From positions 107,755 through 171,754 of the forward strand of contig NZ_FZOL01000017.1 in NCBI RefSeq assembly GCF_900188455.1: a stretch of DNA of 64,000 nucleotides, given 5' to 3'. How positions within the stretch are numbered: position 1 is the first letter of the stretch; each line of letters begins with the position of its first letter. The stretch is from Pseudomonas japonica (GTDB lineage Bacteria; Pseudomonadota; Gammaproteobacteria; Pseudomonadales; Pseudomonadaceae). The notes below the pieces were generated by a model. The model did not search any database. It saw nothing but the letters and a program-made list of their open reading frames with translations, and had not been told where the DNA came from. Positions 17,753 through 27,133 of the stretch are shown here, one piece after another. Made by a program: the position numbers and the translations under genes.

Positions 17753-18172
17753 GATATCTTCCTATGTAGATAGTTACATTAATCTTGTAAATACTGGGCC
17801 GCTGCAATTTCTCAGTCTTGAGCCACAGCATATTTCCGCGCGAATGCTCCCTCTCCATCCGTCGCAGGCCTGACCCGAAAAAGATTGGTAGCGTCTAGTT
17901 GGCAAAGGGTGCCGTTGGGGGTTCAGCTTTAGTACCCATTACTTCCGTACCTTCAACAAGCAGCTTGCGGAAAAGTCGTGCACATTTAAGGACAATCACA
18001 AGCATCACGTTATCCACCCGTGTAACTCGTCACTCTTTACCTTAGTCACTCTCCCATCTCAGTGATCAATCCAACGGTCAATGTCCTACTCGCTCGGATT
18101 GATCCACCTTCCCACAAACGCCCGCTATGTCCGACGGCGCAGCTGCTTCGCTGGAGCGAGGAGCTATGCGTA

Positions 18173-18853
18173 TCAGTCATCCGAGTGCTCTGGGATATGA
18201 GAGAGCGTATCCCTCATCTCCTCGGCCAGAACTAAAGCTGCATTCGCAAAACTCTCCAGTCGATCGATTCGATCGAGCATGTCTTGTTGTTTGACCTGTT
18301 TTTGTCTCGTCAACAGCCCTTCTTCGACGAATCTTGAGACACGCAATTCCACGGTTGCGTCCAAACCACCCTCGACGACCTCCTCTAACCATGGCTTGAC
18401 CACATTGACTGAGCGTTCGGCGCCAGCGCTGAGTGCGTAACGGATCAGCTCCCTAGCTGCCTGGTCCGTTGCGATCGCGAACTCAAAGTATTTCTTCTCC
18501 TCCTCTGTAGCACTTTCAAGCTCTTCGCTGCTAGGCGGTCGCACGAGAAACCTGAGTCCATCTGCCTTATTCAAACCTAAGGAATTGAGAGTGCGCAGCA
18601 GCGGGTCTAGCTCCCTCAGCGGCCGCATGTAGGGAGGCAATGTGTGCCGGTGCGCCCAAAGCTTCAGTATGAAATCCACGCACTCCGATACAGCTGCATC
18701 TCGCGCAGATTCGGGCGCATCCTCAGCAGTGGAGATTTTTTCGGCTACCAGGTGAGCCATCCATTGGGCAGTAACATCGTCGCCGAGCATCAAGCCGGCA
18801 ACGATCCGCTTGCCGAGCTCGATAACAGCTTTAGAGCGATCTAGTGATTCCAT
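18173..18853 (-). CDS. Partner protein of the large STAND NTPase
   Basis: A 226-aa soluble protein with helical content throughout and a C-terminal coiled-coil-like stretch (about residues 180-215). No domain is recognised. Its first 23 bp overlap the end of the 2083-aa STAND NTPase gene, indicating translational coupling and probably a stoichiometric or accessory role in the same defence system (inference). It is the last gene of a two-gene operon. Confidence 0.65.
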   Translation of the reverse strand: MESLDRSKAVIELGKRIVAGLMLGDDVTAQWMAHLVAEKISTAEDAPESARDAAVSECVDFILKLWAHRHTLPPYMRPLRELDPLLRTLNSLGLNKADGLRFLVRPPSSEELESATEEEKKYFEFAIATDQAARELIRYALSAGAERSVNVVKPWLEEVVEGGLDATVELRVSRFVEEGLLTRQKQVKQQDMLDRIDRLESFANAALVLAEEMRDTLSHIPEHSDD

Positions 18854-21800
18854 CGTGTCCGATCAAATAGTAGCGGTTGTAGGGATAGTTGTAGAATGAG
18901 TAGTCATCATTGCCAGTCTCGTCTTTCGGTGGCTTGCGGCGGACCTTAACGCAGACCATCAAAGATGTGTTCGGGTGCCCGTCCAACAGTGCGCGAATAA
19001 ACTTGTTATCGGCGCTGAGCCGAGTACCAGTCACGGCGTCGCTCTCCTCCCCGTACCCAACGCTGCGCGACCACGATTCGCTTCTCAGTTTGCCGCAAGC
19101 TGGTAGTGTCCATGATTGTATTTCTGGATCCGTCATTGGATTCAACACATCGAGGACTTCTTGAGAAGGACGCGGTCCTGGACAATCTACTTTGCCAGCC
19201 CATGGGTCATATTCGTCAAGATTCAACGAGTCACTTCCCGTCTTTACCCAGCCCAGTAGCCTCAGCCGTGGATCATCAACCTCCTCCCGATGGTCGATGT
19301 GATCCGCGTCTGGAAGGTAAATCTCTCCTGGGCTAGGGCTGGTCTGCATGGCGGCTAGGAGGGCTGCCGCATGGCAAGAAGGAACGAGTACTGACCTTAC
19401 CGACACCATTTCATCGTTAACCGCATCGGCGGTCTTCCAATCGCCCCACAGGACCGTCATGCCGTCGTCCGTTGTTAGTTGCTCATCTAAGTACTGTCTA
19501 TCGACTTGCCAACACCACGAGGCATCTGATCGACCGCTGTCGGACAAGGCAGCTTTCAAAATCTCGGGATCGCGTCGATCCGCAAGCCACCGACCACCAC
19601 TGCGGGTAAGCAACTGTCCTTTCAACCATTCTTCGAAAGGATCTTCTTCCTCATCAGCGCGACGGCGTACCTGCTCGGTCTCCAAGAGCTGGCCAGCGAC
19701 AAACATCATGGCGTGATAGGACTGGTAGACGGTGCAGTCTTCCACTCCTGGCATACTTCCATGCGAATGGCTTGTCTCTCGCCCTCGGAAAAGCCCGCGC
19801 TCATAGCGCTGATCATCGATACGACGGCTAGGCCCTATTGACATACGACCACGCAGGACTACCCGTGCTCGTTGTTCAATCGACTTCTGCTTCAAGCCGA
19901 AGACGCGACCTAGCGGTGCGAACCAATAAGGGCCGATGTCTATCCCGAAAAAGTATCTCTCGTCGTCGTCCATGGTTTCATCATCCGACGCATCGTCGTC
20001 GCCGATCTCGTGCTCGCTAGGGTTGTAGATCTCCGTAGGCAGAACAGCGCAGTTTGCGCTGGCTAGCAAATTCGCTGGCCGCGCATGAACTTCATTCAGT
20101 CGCCTCAAAGCATCCCATGCGAAGTGACGGATGACGACATGCTGCTCCCTTGCGGACGACTCAAGAAACGCGAGGAAAGGAGCAATGGCATGAGGTACGT
20201 CTATCGCGCCTCGCGCCAAAGCAATACAGAGCCATTGGCGGGCATGCCACTCATAAAAAACCAATTCACGGTCAACAAATGGCTGTGGGTCTGTCCCCGT
20301 AGCGCGGGTGGCTAGCGCAGACAATAGTGATTGCCAGTTGAGCTCAACACAGTTGCGCACGCAGTGGGCGTGTTCCCAACGTTCTGCAGTAGACGGGCGC
20401 GCCAGACCAGCCCATAAGTAGCCAGCCAGCGCATCCTCGCAGGAGGATGATGGTGCGAGCGAGTCGTTCCAAGGACCATCACCGTCTTCGTTTTCGAGAA
20501 TGTCTTCGAGAAGGTCAAAGCCGAAGTTCAATACCTCATCGGCCTCGTTGCTGGTCAAGTGCCTAGCCAGCGGTTCCACCAGATGGAACAAGTCGTTCGC
20601 ACCAAGCGTGTCGAGCTGCGACAAGTACCCCTTGATCCGAGCTGAAGCGACGTCCTTCTCCACCACGATGCCCTCTGCATAGAGACCATCAAACGGGCCC
20701 TCATAGCCCCAGCCGCGGCGCCCCACGCGGTTGGGTTCACTAGCAGACAACAAAAGGACTGCCTTTTTGAGCTCCCTGCGGACGGACTGGAGTCTCTTGC
20801 TCGGCTCGGAGAGATGCCGGATGACGTCCATGAAGCTGAACACACTCAACTCGTCATCCAGCTGGATCGCACGAAGATATCCGTCGATCTCCGACAGTTT
20901 CGCGCGCCGACAACCTTGCTCATAAAACTCGCGAATGTACGAACGACCGTCAACCTTCTTGAGCGATTGCCGTACCGCAAGAACCGCAGTAGCGTCGCAG
21001 AGATCGACGCCGTTAAAGATGACATCCCAATCGGGCTCCTGCACCTTTTTGCTAGTCCCCGACCGGGAAGCGCGTGCTGTAGTTGCCGACTTACCGGCGC
21101 CTTTCATCATCGATGCCTGGAACAGCCTCTCCAAATCCGGAAGCGATATCGCCAAGGACTCAGCTAGAACCTTGAGTTCGCGCCAGGTAGAGGTTTCGTG
21201 GGACTGAATCCGGAGGAATCGGTAGGCGATTCGCAGGACTAATTTTTTCTGACTGTTAACAGATTCCGCGTCGATGGCCGCTCTGATGTCATTGAGGCGC
21301 TTCCATCCCCTTCCGGTGCCACTCAGAGCCACTGCGGCGGTGTGTGGAAGGAGTCGTTTGTCGATCAAGCTGTAGATTGCGACGGGAAACAGCTCGCTAG
21401 CAACGCCGAATTCCCGATCCCGCCAGCGGCTCAGAATTGCGAGGCTGGATGAAGGACAAAGGCCGACCAAGCCTTCCACCAGCCGATCCCAGTCCATGTA
21501 CTTATCCCTGGCCATATGCACATAGCTGAGCTCGGCAATCCTTGCCAGTCGATAAGCGGTCCGAGGCCTTGCCTCATCCGAACAATGTGCGGCATCCGCC
21601 AACTCCAGGAGCGTAGTCCATCGAGAGAGATGTTCCTCTCCGATCTTGCTGGCGATGTCGATCGCCTTCTCGAAATAGGCAGCCGCTTCGGGCGTGCTCA
21701 CACAAAAGATGGCACGCGCCAACTCCTGAAGATCATCAACACGCGCCTCTGCATCGCTGTGTGACGCTACGAGCTGATCAAACGCTTTGGAGCTGAGTCG

Positions 21801-24800
21801 TAGTGAGAGGTCCTCCAGCCCTGCTATCCGTGCGGTCACGCGGCACATCTTAGTGAGAGTGCCTGAGTAGATACGGCCGTTCTTTTCGACCCACGTCAAC
21901 AGCGCGTCGATCTGAGTTTGCGGAATGAAATCCACATCGCGCAGAATCTGCACCCACTCGATAGCCGCCACCTTCCCCAAATTGAAGTGCCGCTGATAGT
22001 CGCGTGACGACGCGGACTCCGTCTGTGCCAGCGCAAGCTCGACTTCGTGGTCAAGGTCTTGAGGTTGGCGGCCACAGGCGATCTCGGCTGCCAAGATAAA
22101 CCAAGGGAGAACGCCTCCTGTGATTTCCTGCAACTGGGACGCTTGTTGGCTGTTAACAGAAGATCTCTTTGTCTCAAACTCAGGGCGAACATCCTTGGGA
22201 ACGAGATCAATCAACTCAATCCGTTTTCCACGTAGCGCGGCTTCCAAAGCGTAGGCCCGAATGAAGTCCGCTCGCTCGTCATCGAAGTCATGGAACTGGC
22301 GAGGCGGATCTTCTGGCAAATACCGGCGCAACGTCGCCGCCCATGTTGTATCGTCGCGAGGGAGGCACTGGAGCGCCAGCGTGATTGCAGACCGGACTCC
22401 GTCCAGTACACTGCTCGAAGACCTCCATGAGAAATCTTCTTCGGGCAACTTAACCTTAGGGTCGGCCAGGACGCCCATCAGGTGGCGCATCGGCTCCGTC
22501 GGCAGCAAATGTGCGGTTCGGGCTGCCTCGGTAACCAGGCCCAGCATCATCCAGACATCCCCGTCGGCGTGCTCGGCGAGCTCATCGATTCCCTTGAAGT
22601 CGCCGACGTCCGCAAGTCTCGCGGCGACGAGCTTGGAGGTTCTCAGAACGGTGGACTTGGGACTCCACCCTTTTAGAAACCGCGCGGCCTCGGCAGGGCC
22701 TTGCAGTCTCAGCACGCCGATAGCAAGCTCAGCGACATCAGCGTCGTGAAGCTTGTCTTCCTTACGGCGCTTGGGTGGTAGCTTGCTCCAAGCGATCAAC
22801 GACTCCCACGCCATGCGCAACCTGCTTCTCGCCTCAGGGATGAAGTCATCGTTTCCGGCAAGCAGCACCGCCTCGTAGGCGTGATGAGATCCAAGAAATC
22901 CTCCGAGGAACGTGCGCCTGGAGACCATTTCTTCGATGCGATCTGGCGCGAGCAGAACGCTGGCAATGTCAGTGTTATTCTGGATTAGCGTGTTCTGACG
23001 GGCCTCGCCAGCCACCTCGCCACCAACCTTCAGGGCGAGCTTAGCGGCGGCAACATACCGCCCCTGCTGCAAACATGCTCTGAGTGCGAACATTAATCGC
23101 TGCAGCTCGACGTCTCTTCGCTCAAGAGGGTTGAGCTCGGGCAAGCTCTCATTCGAAAGCGCCAGCGTGATCAACTCGTCCATTCTGCCGGCCGAGAGCA
23201 ACAACTGCGGCAGCGCCGCCGCCACATAAGAGCTGGTTGCCGCGAGCGGTTTCAGCTTTGAAAGAAACGCATCGAGTGAGGCCGAGTCAGGCTTATATGT
23301 TTCGTTGAACCAAGTTTCTGCAGGTTCATCCGTGAAGTGCAGCCCTGAGTCTTTGACGAAGAGCGGCCGCCCGAGCCCTGTGGCGAATGTACGAACGGCG
23401 CTCTCTGAAACGCCAGCGATCTGGGCAAGGATAGAAATGGGCACCAGGGGCCGGAGCACCGCGAGGCCCTTGCAGATGAGGTCTATCTGATTCGCCTCTG
23501 TCGGCCCCCACTCGGCTTTCAGTCGGTCGATGGCTTTCGCCAACAGGCCTCCAATCGCGAGCTGAACTGTCATTGGTGCTGGCCCTAGGGCCCTGAGCAT
23601 TTCACCGATGGGCGGGGTGCCCTCCATCGCCAGTGCTTGGACACGAGGATTGTTGCTGCTGAGAAAGGCAAACTCTGCTGCCTCCGCGTCCGTTGCCTCG
23701 GGATAACTCAGTCGTAGATGTGTGGCAGTTTCAGCTTTCGAGAACGACTCCAACTTAATAACTATGGCGTCGAGCGGAGCTCCCAGGTAACTCTGCCGGT
23801 GTGATCGACACGTGAATACCAAACGGACCCCGTCGGGCATGTCCGTATTGATCAGATCATGAACAAAAGCCCGCTCACCAATCTCTTGCGCCGCCATGTA
23901 CGCGTTGTCGGCCGCGTCGATGATGACGCAAAGGCTCGCCTGACGTGTGCGGGCTCGAAGAAGATCAATGGCCTGCTTGAGCCGAGATACGAAGGCCCGC
24001 ATGAACTGCTTGGAGTCTGTGCCGCCGGACGGAATCAGTGGTAGGCAAAGCTGCTGCCCAGAGAGCTCGTTTGCGATCTGGACGAGGGCATCTCGGTACC
24101 GATGGCGATACTTCAAGGCTTGGCGATAAGTCCCGTCACCAAAGCAGTCGTACAGAACCGCCACCGACCCCGCAGGCATCGTATGAGCCAGATGAGCAGA
24201 AAGAGTCGACTTGCCCACACCACCGTCTGCGTGGATGATCACGGGGCGTTTTGCAGTGAGAATTTCGGCCAGGATGTCTGCTTGTTGTGCTCGAGGCAGC
24301 AATTGCTTCGGTTCCGAGATCAACAAGGGCGCCGGCAAGAGATCGATTTCTGTCACGTGCAGTGCGCGAAGTACATCGTAGAGTCGGACGGAACGATCCT
24401 TCGCGCCTTCATCGGTTGCGCGGCGGGTGACCAATTCCTTTAGTTGGAGGGCAGCCTCTGTGTCCGGATCTGACAGGTATGCATTCAGATCCTGACTAAG
24501 GAGATTGCGCTGCTCCCATAGATCAGGCTCACCAGCTTCAACCGAGAACGCGGAGAAAAAGCCCTGTACGTTGCTGCCGGCTGACGCCGCATACCGTTTC
24601 AGCAACTCGTCTATTTCAATGTGCCGCGGCGGTATTGTCCCCGCAGCGATGTCGGCCAATGCCTCAAGAACAGCACCATCCATGGGCCTATTAGTTAGAA
24701 AAATGAACCGAACCTTCTTCGCCAAGGCATCCAGTCCAAGCGACGCTTCCAGCTCCTTGAAACGCCCTGCGAAACCTTCAATAGTTCCTTTGAGGCCGCT

Positions 24801-25082
24801 TGCCGTCCAAGGTACGTGCGCTTGCCTAGAGGAGTGTTTGAGCTGCACATAGCGAATTGACTGTGCTGCTATGACGTTTTCGCTACCGTAGTAAAGGCCT
24901 ACGTCGATGACTTCGTCTCCGACACTCGTGGATGTAGCCCCCTCGTCCAGTGAAGCTCCTTCGATCGCCACCGCTACCAGGCCGTCCACCACAGCAAGTA
25001 ACCCAAGGCATTGTCGAGCCGCCCATTGATAATGGAACTGGTCGCCACTTCTGGAAGGACCTATAGAACCTCGCTTCGCCAT
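18831..25082 (-). CDS. Giant Avs-like STAND NTPase with Cap4-like N terminus
   Basis: A 2083-aa protein. The N terminus (residues 1-120) has SGDQFHYQWAARQ, VIDVGLYYG and SIRYVQLKHSSRQ, resembling the DUF4297/Cap4 nuclease fold (D...QxK pattern). The NTPase has a P-loop HADGGVGKSTLS (about residue 285) and Walker B LCVIIDAADNAY (about 390). STAND-like arginines follow in VFTCRSHRQSYLG. Residues 600-2083 are mainly helical repeats with little motif identity, fitting a target-sensing arm. ATG at 25082 begins the conserved region; a longer reading from 25271 would add 63 unrelated residues. It overlaps the 226-aa partner gene. It differs from the 1704-aa protein at 10.3 kb beyond the shared architecture, so the island holds two distinct large sensors. 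Confidence 0.72.
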   Translation of the reverse strand: MAKRGSIGPSRSGDQFHYQWAARQCLGLLAVVDGLVAVAIEGASLDEGATSTSVGDEVIDVGLYYGSENVIAAQSIRYVQLKHSSRQAHVPWTASGLKGTIEGFAGRFKELEASLGLDALAKKVRFIFLTNRPMDGAVLEALADIAAGTIPPRHIEIDELLKRYAASAGSNVQGFFSAFSVEAGEPDLWEQRNLLSQDLNAYLSDPDTEAALQLKELVTRRATDEGAKDRSVRLYDVLRALHVTEIDLLPAPLLISEPKQLLPRAQQADILAEILTAKRPVIIHADGGVGKSTLSAHLAHTMPAGSVAVLYDCFGDGTYRQALKYRHRYRDALVQIANELSGQQLCLPLIPSGGTDSKQFMRAFVSRLKQAIDLLRARTRQASLCVIIDAADNAYMAAQEIGERAFVHDLINTDMPDGVRLVFTCRSHRQSYLGAPLDAIVIKLESFSKAETATHLRLSYPEATDAEAAEFAFLSSNNPRVQALAMEGTPPIGEMLRALGPAPMTVQLAIGGLLAKAIDRLKAEWGPTEANQIDLICKGLAVLRPLVPISILAQIAGVSESAVRTFATGLGRPLFVKDSGLHFTDEPAETWFNETYKPDSASLDAFLSKLKPLAATSSYVAAALPQLLLSAGRMDELITLALSNESLPELNPLERRDVELQRLMFALRACLQQGRYVAAAKLALKVGGEVAGEARQNTLIQNNTDIASVLLAPDRIEEMVSRRTFLGGFLGSHHAYEAVLLAGNDDFIPEARSRLRMAWESLIAWSKLPPKRRKEDKLHDADVAELAIGVLRLQGPAEAARFLKGWSPKSTVLRTSKLVAARLADVGDFKGIDELAEHADGDVWMMLGLVTEAARTAHLLPTEPMRHLMGVLADPKVKLPEEDFSWRSSSSVLDGVRSAITLALQCLPRDDTTWAATLRRYLPEDPPRQFHDFDDERADFIRAYALEAALRGKRIELIDLVPKDVRPEFETKRSSVNSQQASQLQEITGGVLPWFILAAEIACGRQPQDLDHEVELALAQTESASSRDYQRHFNLGKVAAIEWVQILRDVDFIPQTQIDALLTWVEKNGRIYSGTLTKMCRVTARIAGLEDLSLRLSSKAFDQLVASHSDAEARVDDLQELARAIFCVSTPEAAAYFEKAIDIASKIGEEHLSRWTTLLELADAAHCSDEARPRTAYRLARIAELSYVHMARDKYMDWDRLVEGLVGLCPSSSLAILSRWRDREFGVASELFPVAIYSLIDKRLLPHTAAVALSGTGRGWKRLNDIRAAIDAESVNSQKKLVLRIAYRFLRIQSHETSTWRELKVLAESLAISLPDLERLFQASMMKGAGKSATTARASRSGTSKKVQEPDWDVIFNGVDLCDATAVLAVRQSLKKVDGRSYIREFYEQGCRRAKLSEIDGYLRAIQLDDELSVFSFMDVIRHLSEPSKRLQSVRRELKKAVLLLSASEPNRVGRRGWGYEGPFDGLYAEGIVVEKDVASARIKGYLSQLDTLGANDLFHLVEPLARHLTSNEADEVLNFGFDLLEDILENEDGDGPWNDSLAPSSSCEDALAGYLWAGLARPSTAERWEHAHCVRNCVELNWQSLLSALATRATGTDPQPFVDRELVFYEWHARQWLCIALARGAIDVPHAIAPFLAFLESSAREQHVVIRHFAWDALRRLNEVHARPANLLASANCAVLPTEIYNPSEHEIGDDDASDDETMDDDERYFFGIDIGPYWFAPLGRVFGLKQKSIEQRARVVLRGRMSIGPSRRIDDQRYERGLFRGRETSHSHGSMPGVEDCTVYQSYHAMMFVAGQLLETEQVRRRADEEEDPFEEWLKGQLLTRSGGRWLADRRDPEILKAALSDSGRSDASWCWQVDRQYLDEQLTTDDGMTVLWGDWKTADAVNDEMVSVRSVLVPSCHAAALLAAMQTSPSPGEIYLPDADHIDHREEVDDPRLRLLGWVKTGSDSLNLDEYDPWAGKVDCPGPRPSQEVLDVLNPMTDPEIQSWTLPACGKLRSESWSRSVGYGEESDAVTGTRLSADNKFIRALLDGHPNTSLMVCVKVRRKPPKDETGNDDYSFYNYPYNRYYLIGHDGITRSL

Positions 25083-25347
25083 ATTTTCCGCACTCTCTGC
25101 ATCCGCCGTTGAACGGAGTCTACAGGACCGGGTTGTCCTTAGTTGCCCTGCCCATAAACGGTTGCTGACTTCAAAGGTCGTGAAGCTGCTTTCGCTATAT
25201 AGCAGGTGTTGGCCACGGCGGCTCAAACGCCTGCCATTGGCCGCGAGCTGCTCTCCCCCAAAAGCAGCCATGGGTCGATAGCGGTCAGTCGCGAACTACC
25301 CCTAGCCGTAGCTGCCGATATCTGCCGGTCAAGGAGTACCCGTGCGC

Positions 25348-25416
25348 TGGTCAGATCCGATGCAAATGGCTGGTCAAGTCGAGTGCAAATAGGTGGTCAA
25401 GTCAGGTGATATTTCC
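25348..25416. repeat. Three tandem 23-bp degenerate repeats
   Basis: Units at 25348-25370, 25371-25393 and 25394-25416 each start TGGTCA and continue as AGTC/GATC; the first two share TGCAAAT. Tandem transposase-binding units of this size are found at the ends of IS21-like and Tn7-like elements. No inverted partner was found in the window. They lie in a 660-bp stretch (25083-25745) without genes, between the giant NTPase start and a duplicated regulatory segment. Confidence 0.55.
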
Positions 25417-25438
25417 CAACAAGATGTCTATTTGAAGA

Positions 25439-25655
25439 CCTGAGTGGCTCAGTTCTCCTTGGTACGTCCGCTCAAAATGATTTCTGAGGGTTACCTGAGA
25501 ATTTTCCGCGCCGCTGAATAAAGAGACTTTCCCGGAAAAATGCTCAATGAGGAGACTTCCCCGGAAAAAGTCTCTTTATTCTGCAACAGATTCGCTCCGG
25601 CCCTTAACAGCCGCGGCTTTGGGTTTGTCTCCTAATTTCGCGATTGGCGCAGGTT
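25439..25655. repeat. Direct repeat, copy A (duplicated promoter segment)
   Basis: About 215 bp is similar, with indels, to 31761-31970 in the same orientation. Shared blocks include GAGTGGCTCA, CTCCTTGGT, GGTTACCTGAG, GAATAAAGAGACTTT, GGAAAAAGTCTC and TTTCGCGATTG. Inside copy A is a perfect 14-bp inverted repeat (AATAAAGAGACTTT at 25517-25530 and its complement at 25567-25580), degenerate in copy B. In copy B the segment is the promoter region of the ApeA-like gene; copy A stops exactly where that gene's start codon would be. Confidence 0.65.
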
Positions 25656-25745
25656 CTGCTGCCGGCATTGGGCTCTATCGAAACCAGTTGTGCTGATCTG
25701 CTTGAAACTGTTGGCTTGGGGTCATTCCTCTCGATAAACCTAAAC

Positions 25746-26036
25746 TCATGCAGTCACCGCACATCGTGACAGAACGTCACTTGAAAACCGCTTGAGCAAC
25801 CAAGGCTGATCGATTTGGGTGCACCACTCGCTCAAATATTCCATTGGTTGCAGGCACGCACCACTGCGGAGCTCTTGGTAGATGCAGGCGTCTACCAGGG
25901 CAAAGCCATTGAGTTCGAGAACAGTGATGTCCTCCTGCTTCGACAAGCAGCCTAAGTCCTCTGTGGCTTGCCTGCTGAAGCACGGAGCATGGATCTCGCT
26001 TTGGCCTCCACCATCCTCGCGGCGCCAGAACGACAA
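25746..26036 (-). CDS. Hypothetical protein
   Basis: Up to 96 aa from a TTG start, soluble, with no recognised domain. It follows the 85-aa gene by 16 bp on the same strand, suggesting a small two-gene operon. The distant AGGAG and non-ATG start make the exact start, and the gene itself, uncertain. Confidence 0.35.
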   Translation of the reverse strand: MSFWRREDGGGQSEIHAPCFSRQATEDLGCLSKQEDITVLELNGFALVDACIYQELRSGACLQPMEYLSEWCTQIDQPWLLKRFSSDVLSRCAVTA

Positions 26037-26052
26037 TGCGAGTCTGAGGCTC

Positions 26053-26310
26053 CTAGATTTTGATCGAACACTTATTGATCGTTCGCCGGTAAAGCGTCAC
26101 GAGAGTTGGCTTCGACTTATCCGAGGGAGAGATGATGCTTTTCAAGTGGGGAGCTATCGCCTTCCACGCTCTTTCCGAGCGCACCTCATAGCCGCGAGAG
26201 TGCTTGATAATTTCACCAGAGTCGATCAGCTCGCTCAGTGATGGGGCGCTGTTGATCTGATCAATGCGCTCTTGCAGCTTGGCGCGGAGGTCGTCCATGT
26301 CCAGTTTCAT
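26053..26310 (-). CDS. Small hypothetical protein
   Basis: An 85-aa charged, helical protein (MDDLRAKLQERIDQINSAP...) with a basic C-terminal half, starting at an ATG with GGA about 6 nt upstream. It precedes the 96-aa gene on the same strand. No domain recognised. The size and charge pattern would suit a small regulator or antitoxin, but this is conjecture. Confidence 0.45.
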   Translation of the reverse strand: MKLDMDDLRAKLQERIDQINSAPSLSELIDSGEIIKHSRGYEVRSERAWKAIAPHLKSIISPSDKSKPTLVTLYRRTINKCSIKI

Positions 26311-26385
26311 GTGATGTCCGTATAGGCTGGGTGGTGGAAGTCAAAGGTTCGAAAGGCCGCATCCGCCTACACGGCCTCCCTAGCC

Positions 26386-26538
26386 TCACACCCTTGTCAA
26401 GACAATAGCAACGCAAAGCACCAGCACAACAGCGGTTACTGGGGCAACGCCAGCTGCGCAAAGCACACCGACGACGCTACCGAACGCCGTAAGGCGCAGG
26501 TGTAAAGCTGCTGAACCAGCTTGTTCGAAAATGCTCAT
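26386..26538 (-). CDS. Small membrane protein
   Basis: A 50-aa peptide beginning MSIFEQAGSAALHLRL, followed by a 30-residue hydrophobic stretch rich in Val, Ala, Leu and Cys and ending LTRV. It has an ATG and a strong GGAGGGG ribosome site 4 nt upstream. The hydrophobic run is long enough for one transmembrane helix, possibly a hairpin. It heads the minus-strand group with the 85- and 96-aa genes. Membrane-active toxin or phage-defence accessory are possibilities without direct evidence. Confidence 0.5.
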   Translation of the reverse strand: MSIFEQAGSAALHLRLTAFGSVVGVLCAAGVAPVTAVVLVLCVAIVLTRV

Positions 26539-27133
26539 CGCACCCCTCCCTCGCTGTTTCTCCCAGTCTCATGTAGCAGTTGGCGAGGAGGTTCAGACTT
26601 CGCTGCACATTTCCCGTTGGTTACAGTGGGGTAGGAAGCAGCGTCCAACTGTTCTTGGGCAGCCATCGCACACTTGAGATAGCCGAATCACGCCGTCAAA
26701 TTAGCATCGCTCGTGAAGAGCGTCCAGAGACTATGGGCTTAAGACGCGGAGTGTCATAGGCTCTAGCTGGGTTGTGCCAAGCTGTCGAGGCATGATTGGT
26801 AGCAGTCGACGAAGCGTGTCGCTGGGATGTCGGGGCTTAAGGGCACGGCCGCCGGCGCTGCCTGATCAAGCATTGCAGCCTAGTGGGCTTTAAGCCGTAC
26901 ATCTGATATCAGGACGGGCTGCATAGGGAGAGTCACATCGATGTTTGCTATTCACACACGGCGTTCCTACCCACATATGGGAGTGCCTGAATGGTTAGAT
27001 AGCGCCAGCTCTGAGAAACAATCGATAGCGGCTCTGGACTATGGCCATCTGAAAGCAGGGACGCTTATGCTCTCTTGATATATGATCCTGTTTTAGTTCT
27101 TAAAGTTTTAGTGAAGGATTAACTAGAAAAATC
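26539..27133. other. Intergenic stretch without recognised features
   Basis: About 600 bp between the small membrane protein gene and the PIN-like gene. I see no convincing coding frame, tRNA, array or terminator here. The last ~60 bp are AT-rich and probably contain the promoter of the PIN-like gene. Confidence 0.4.

Noticed and set aside
25746..26241. Overlapping plus-strand frame 25882-26241
   Set aside because: It overlaps the better-supported 85-aa minus-strand gene, has no ribosome site and no coherent protein features.
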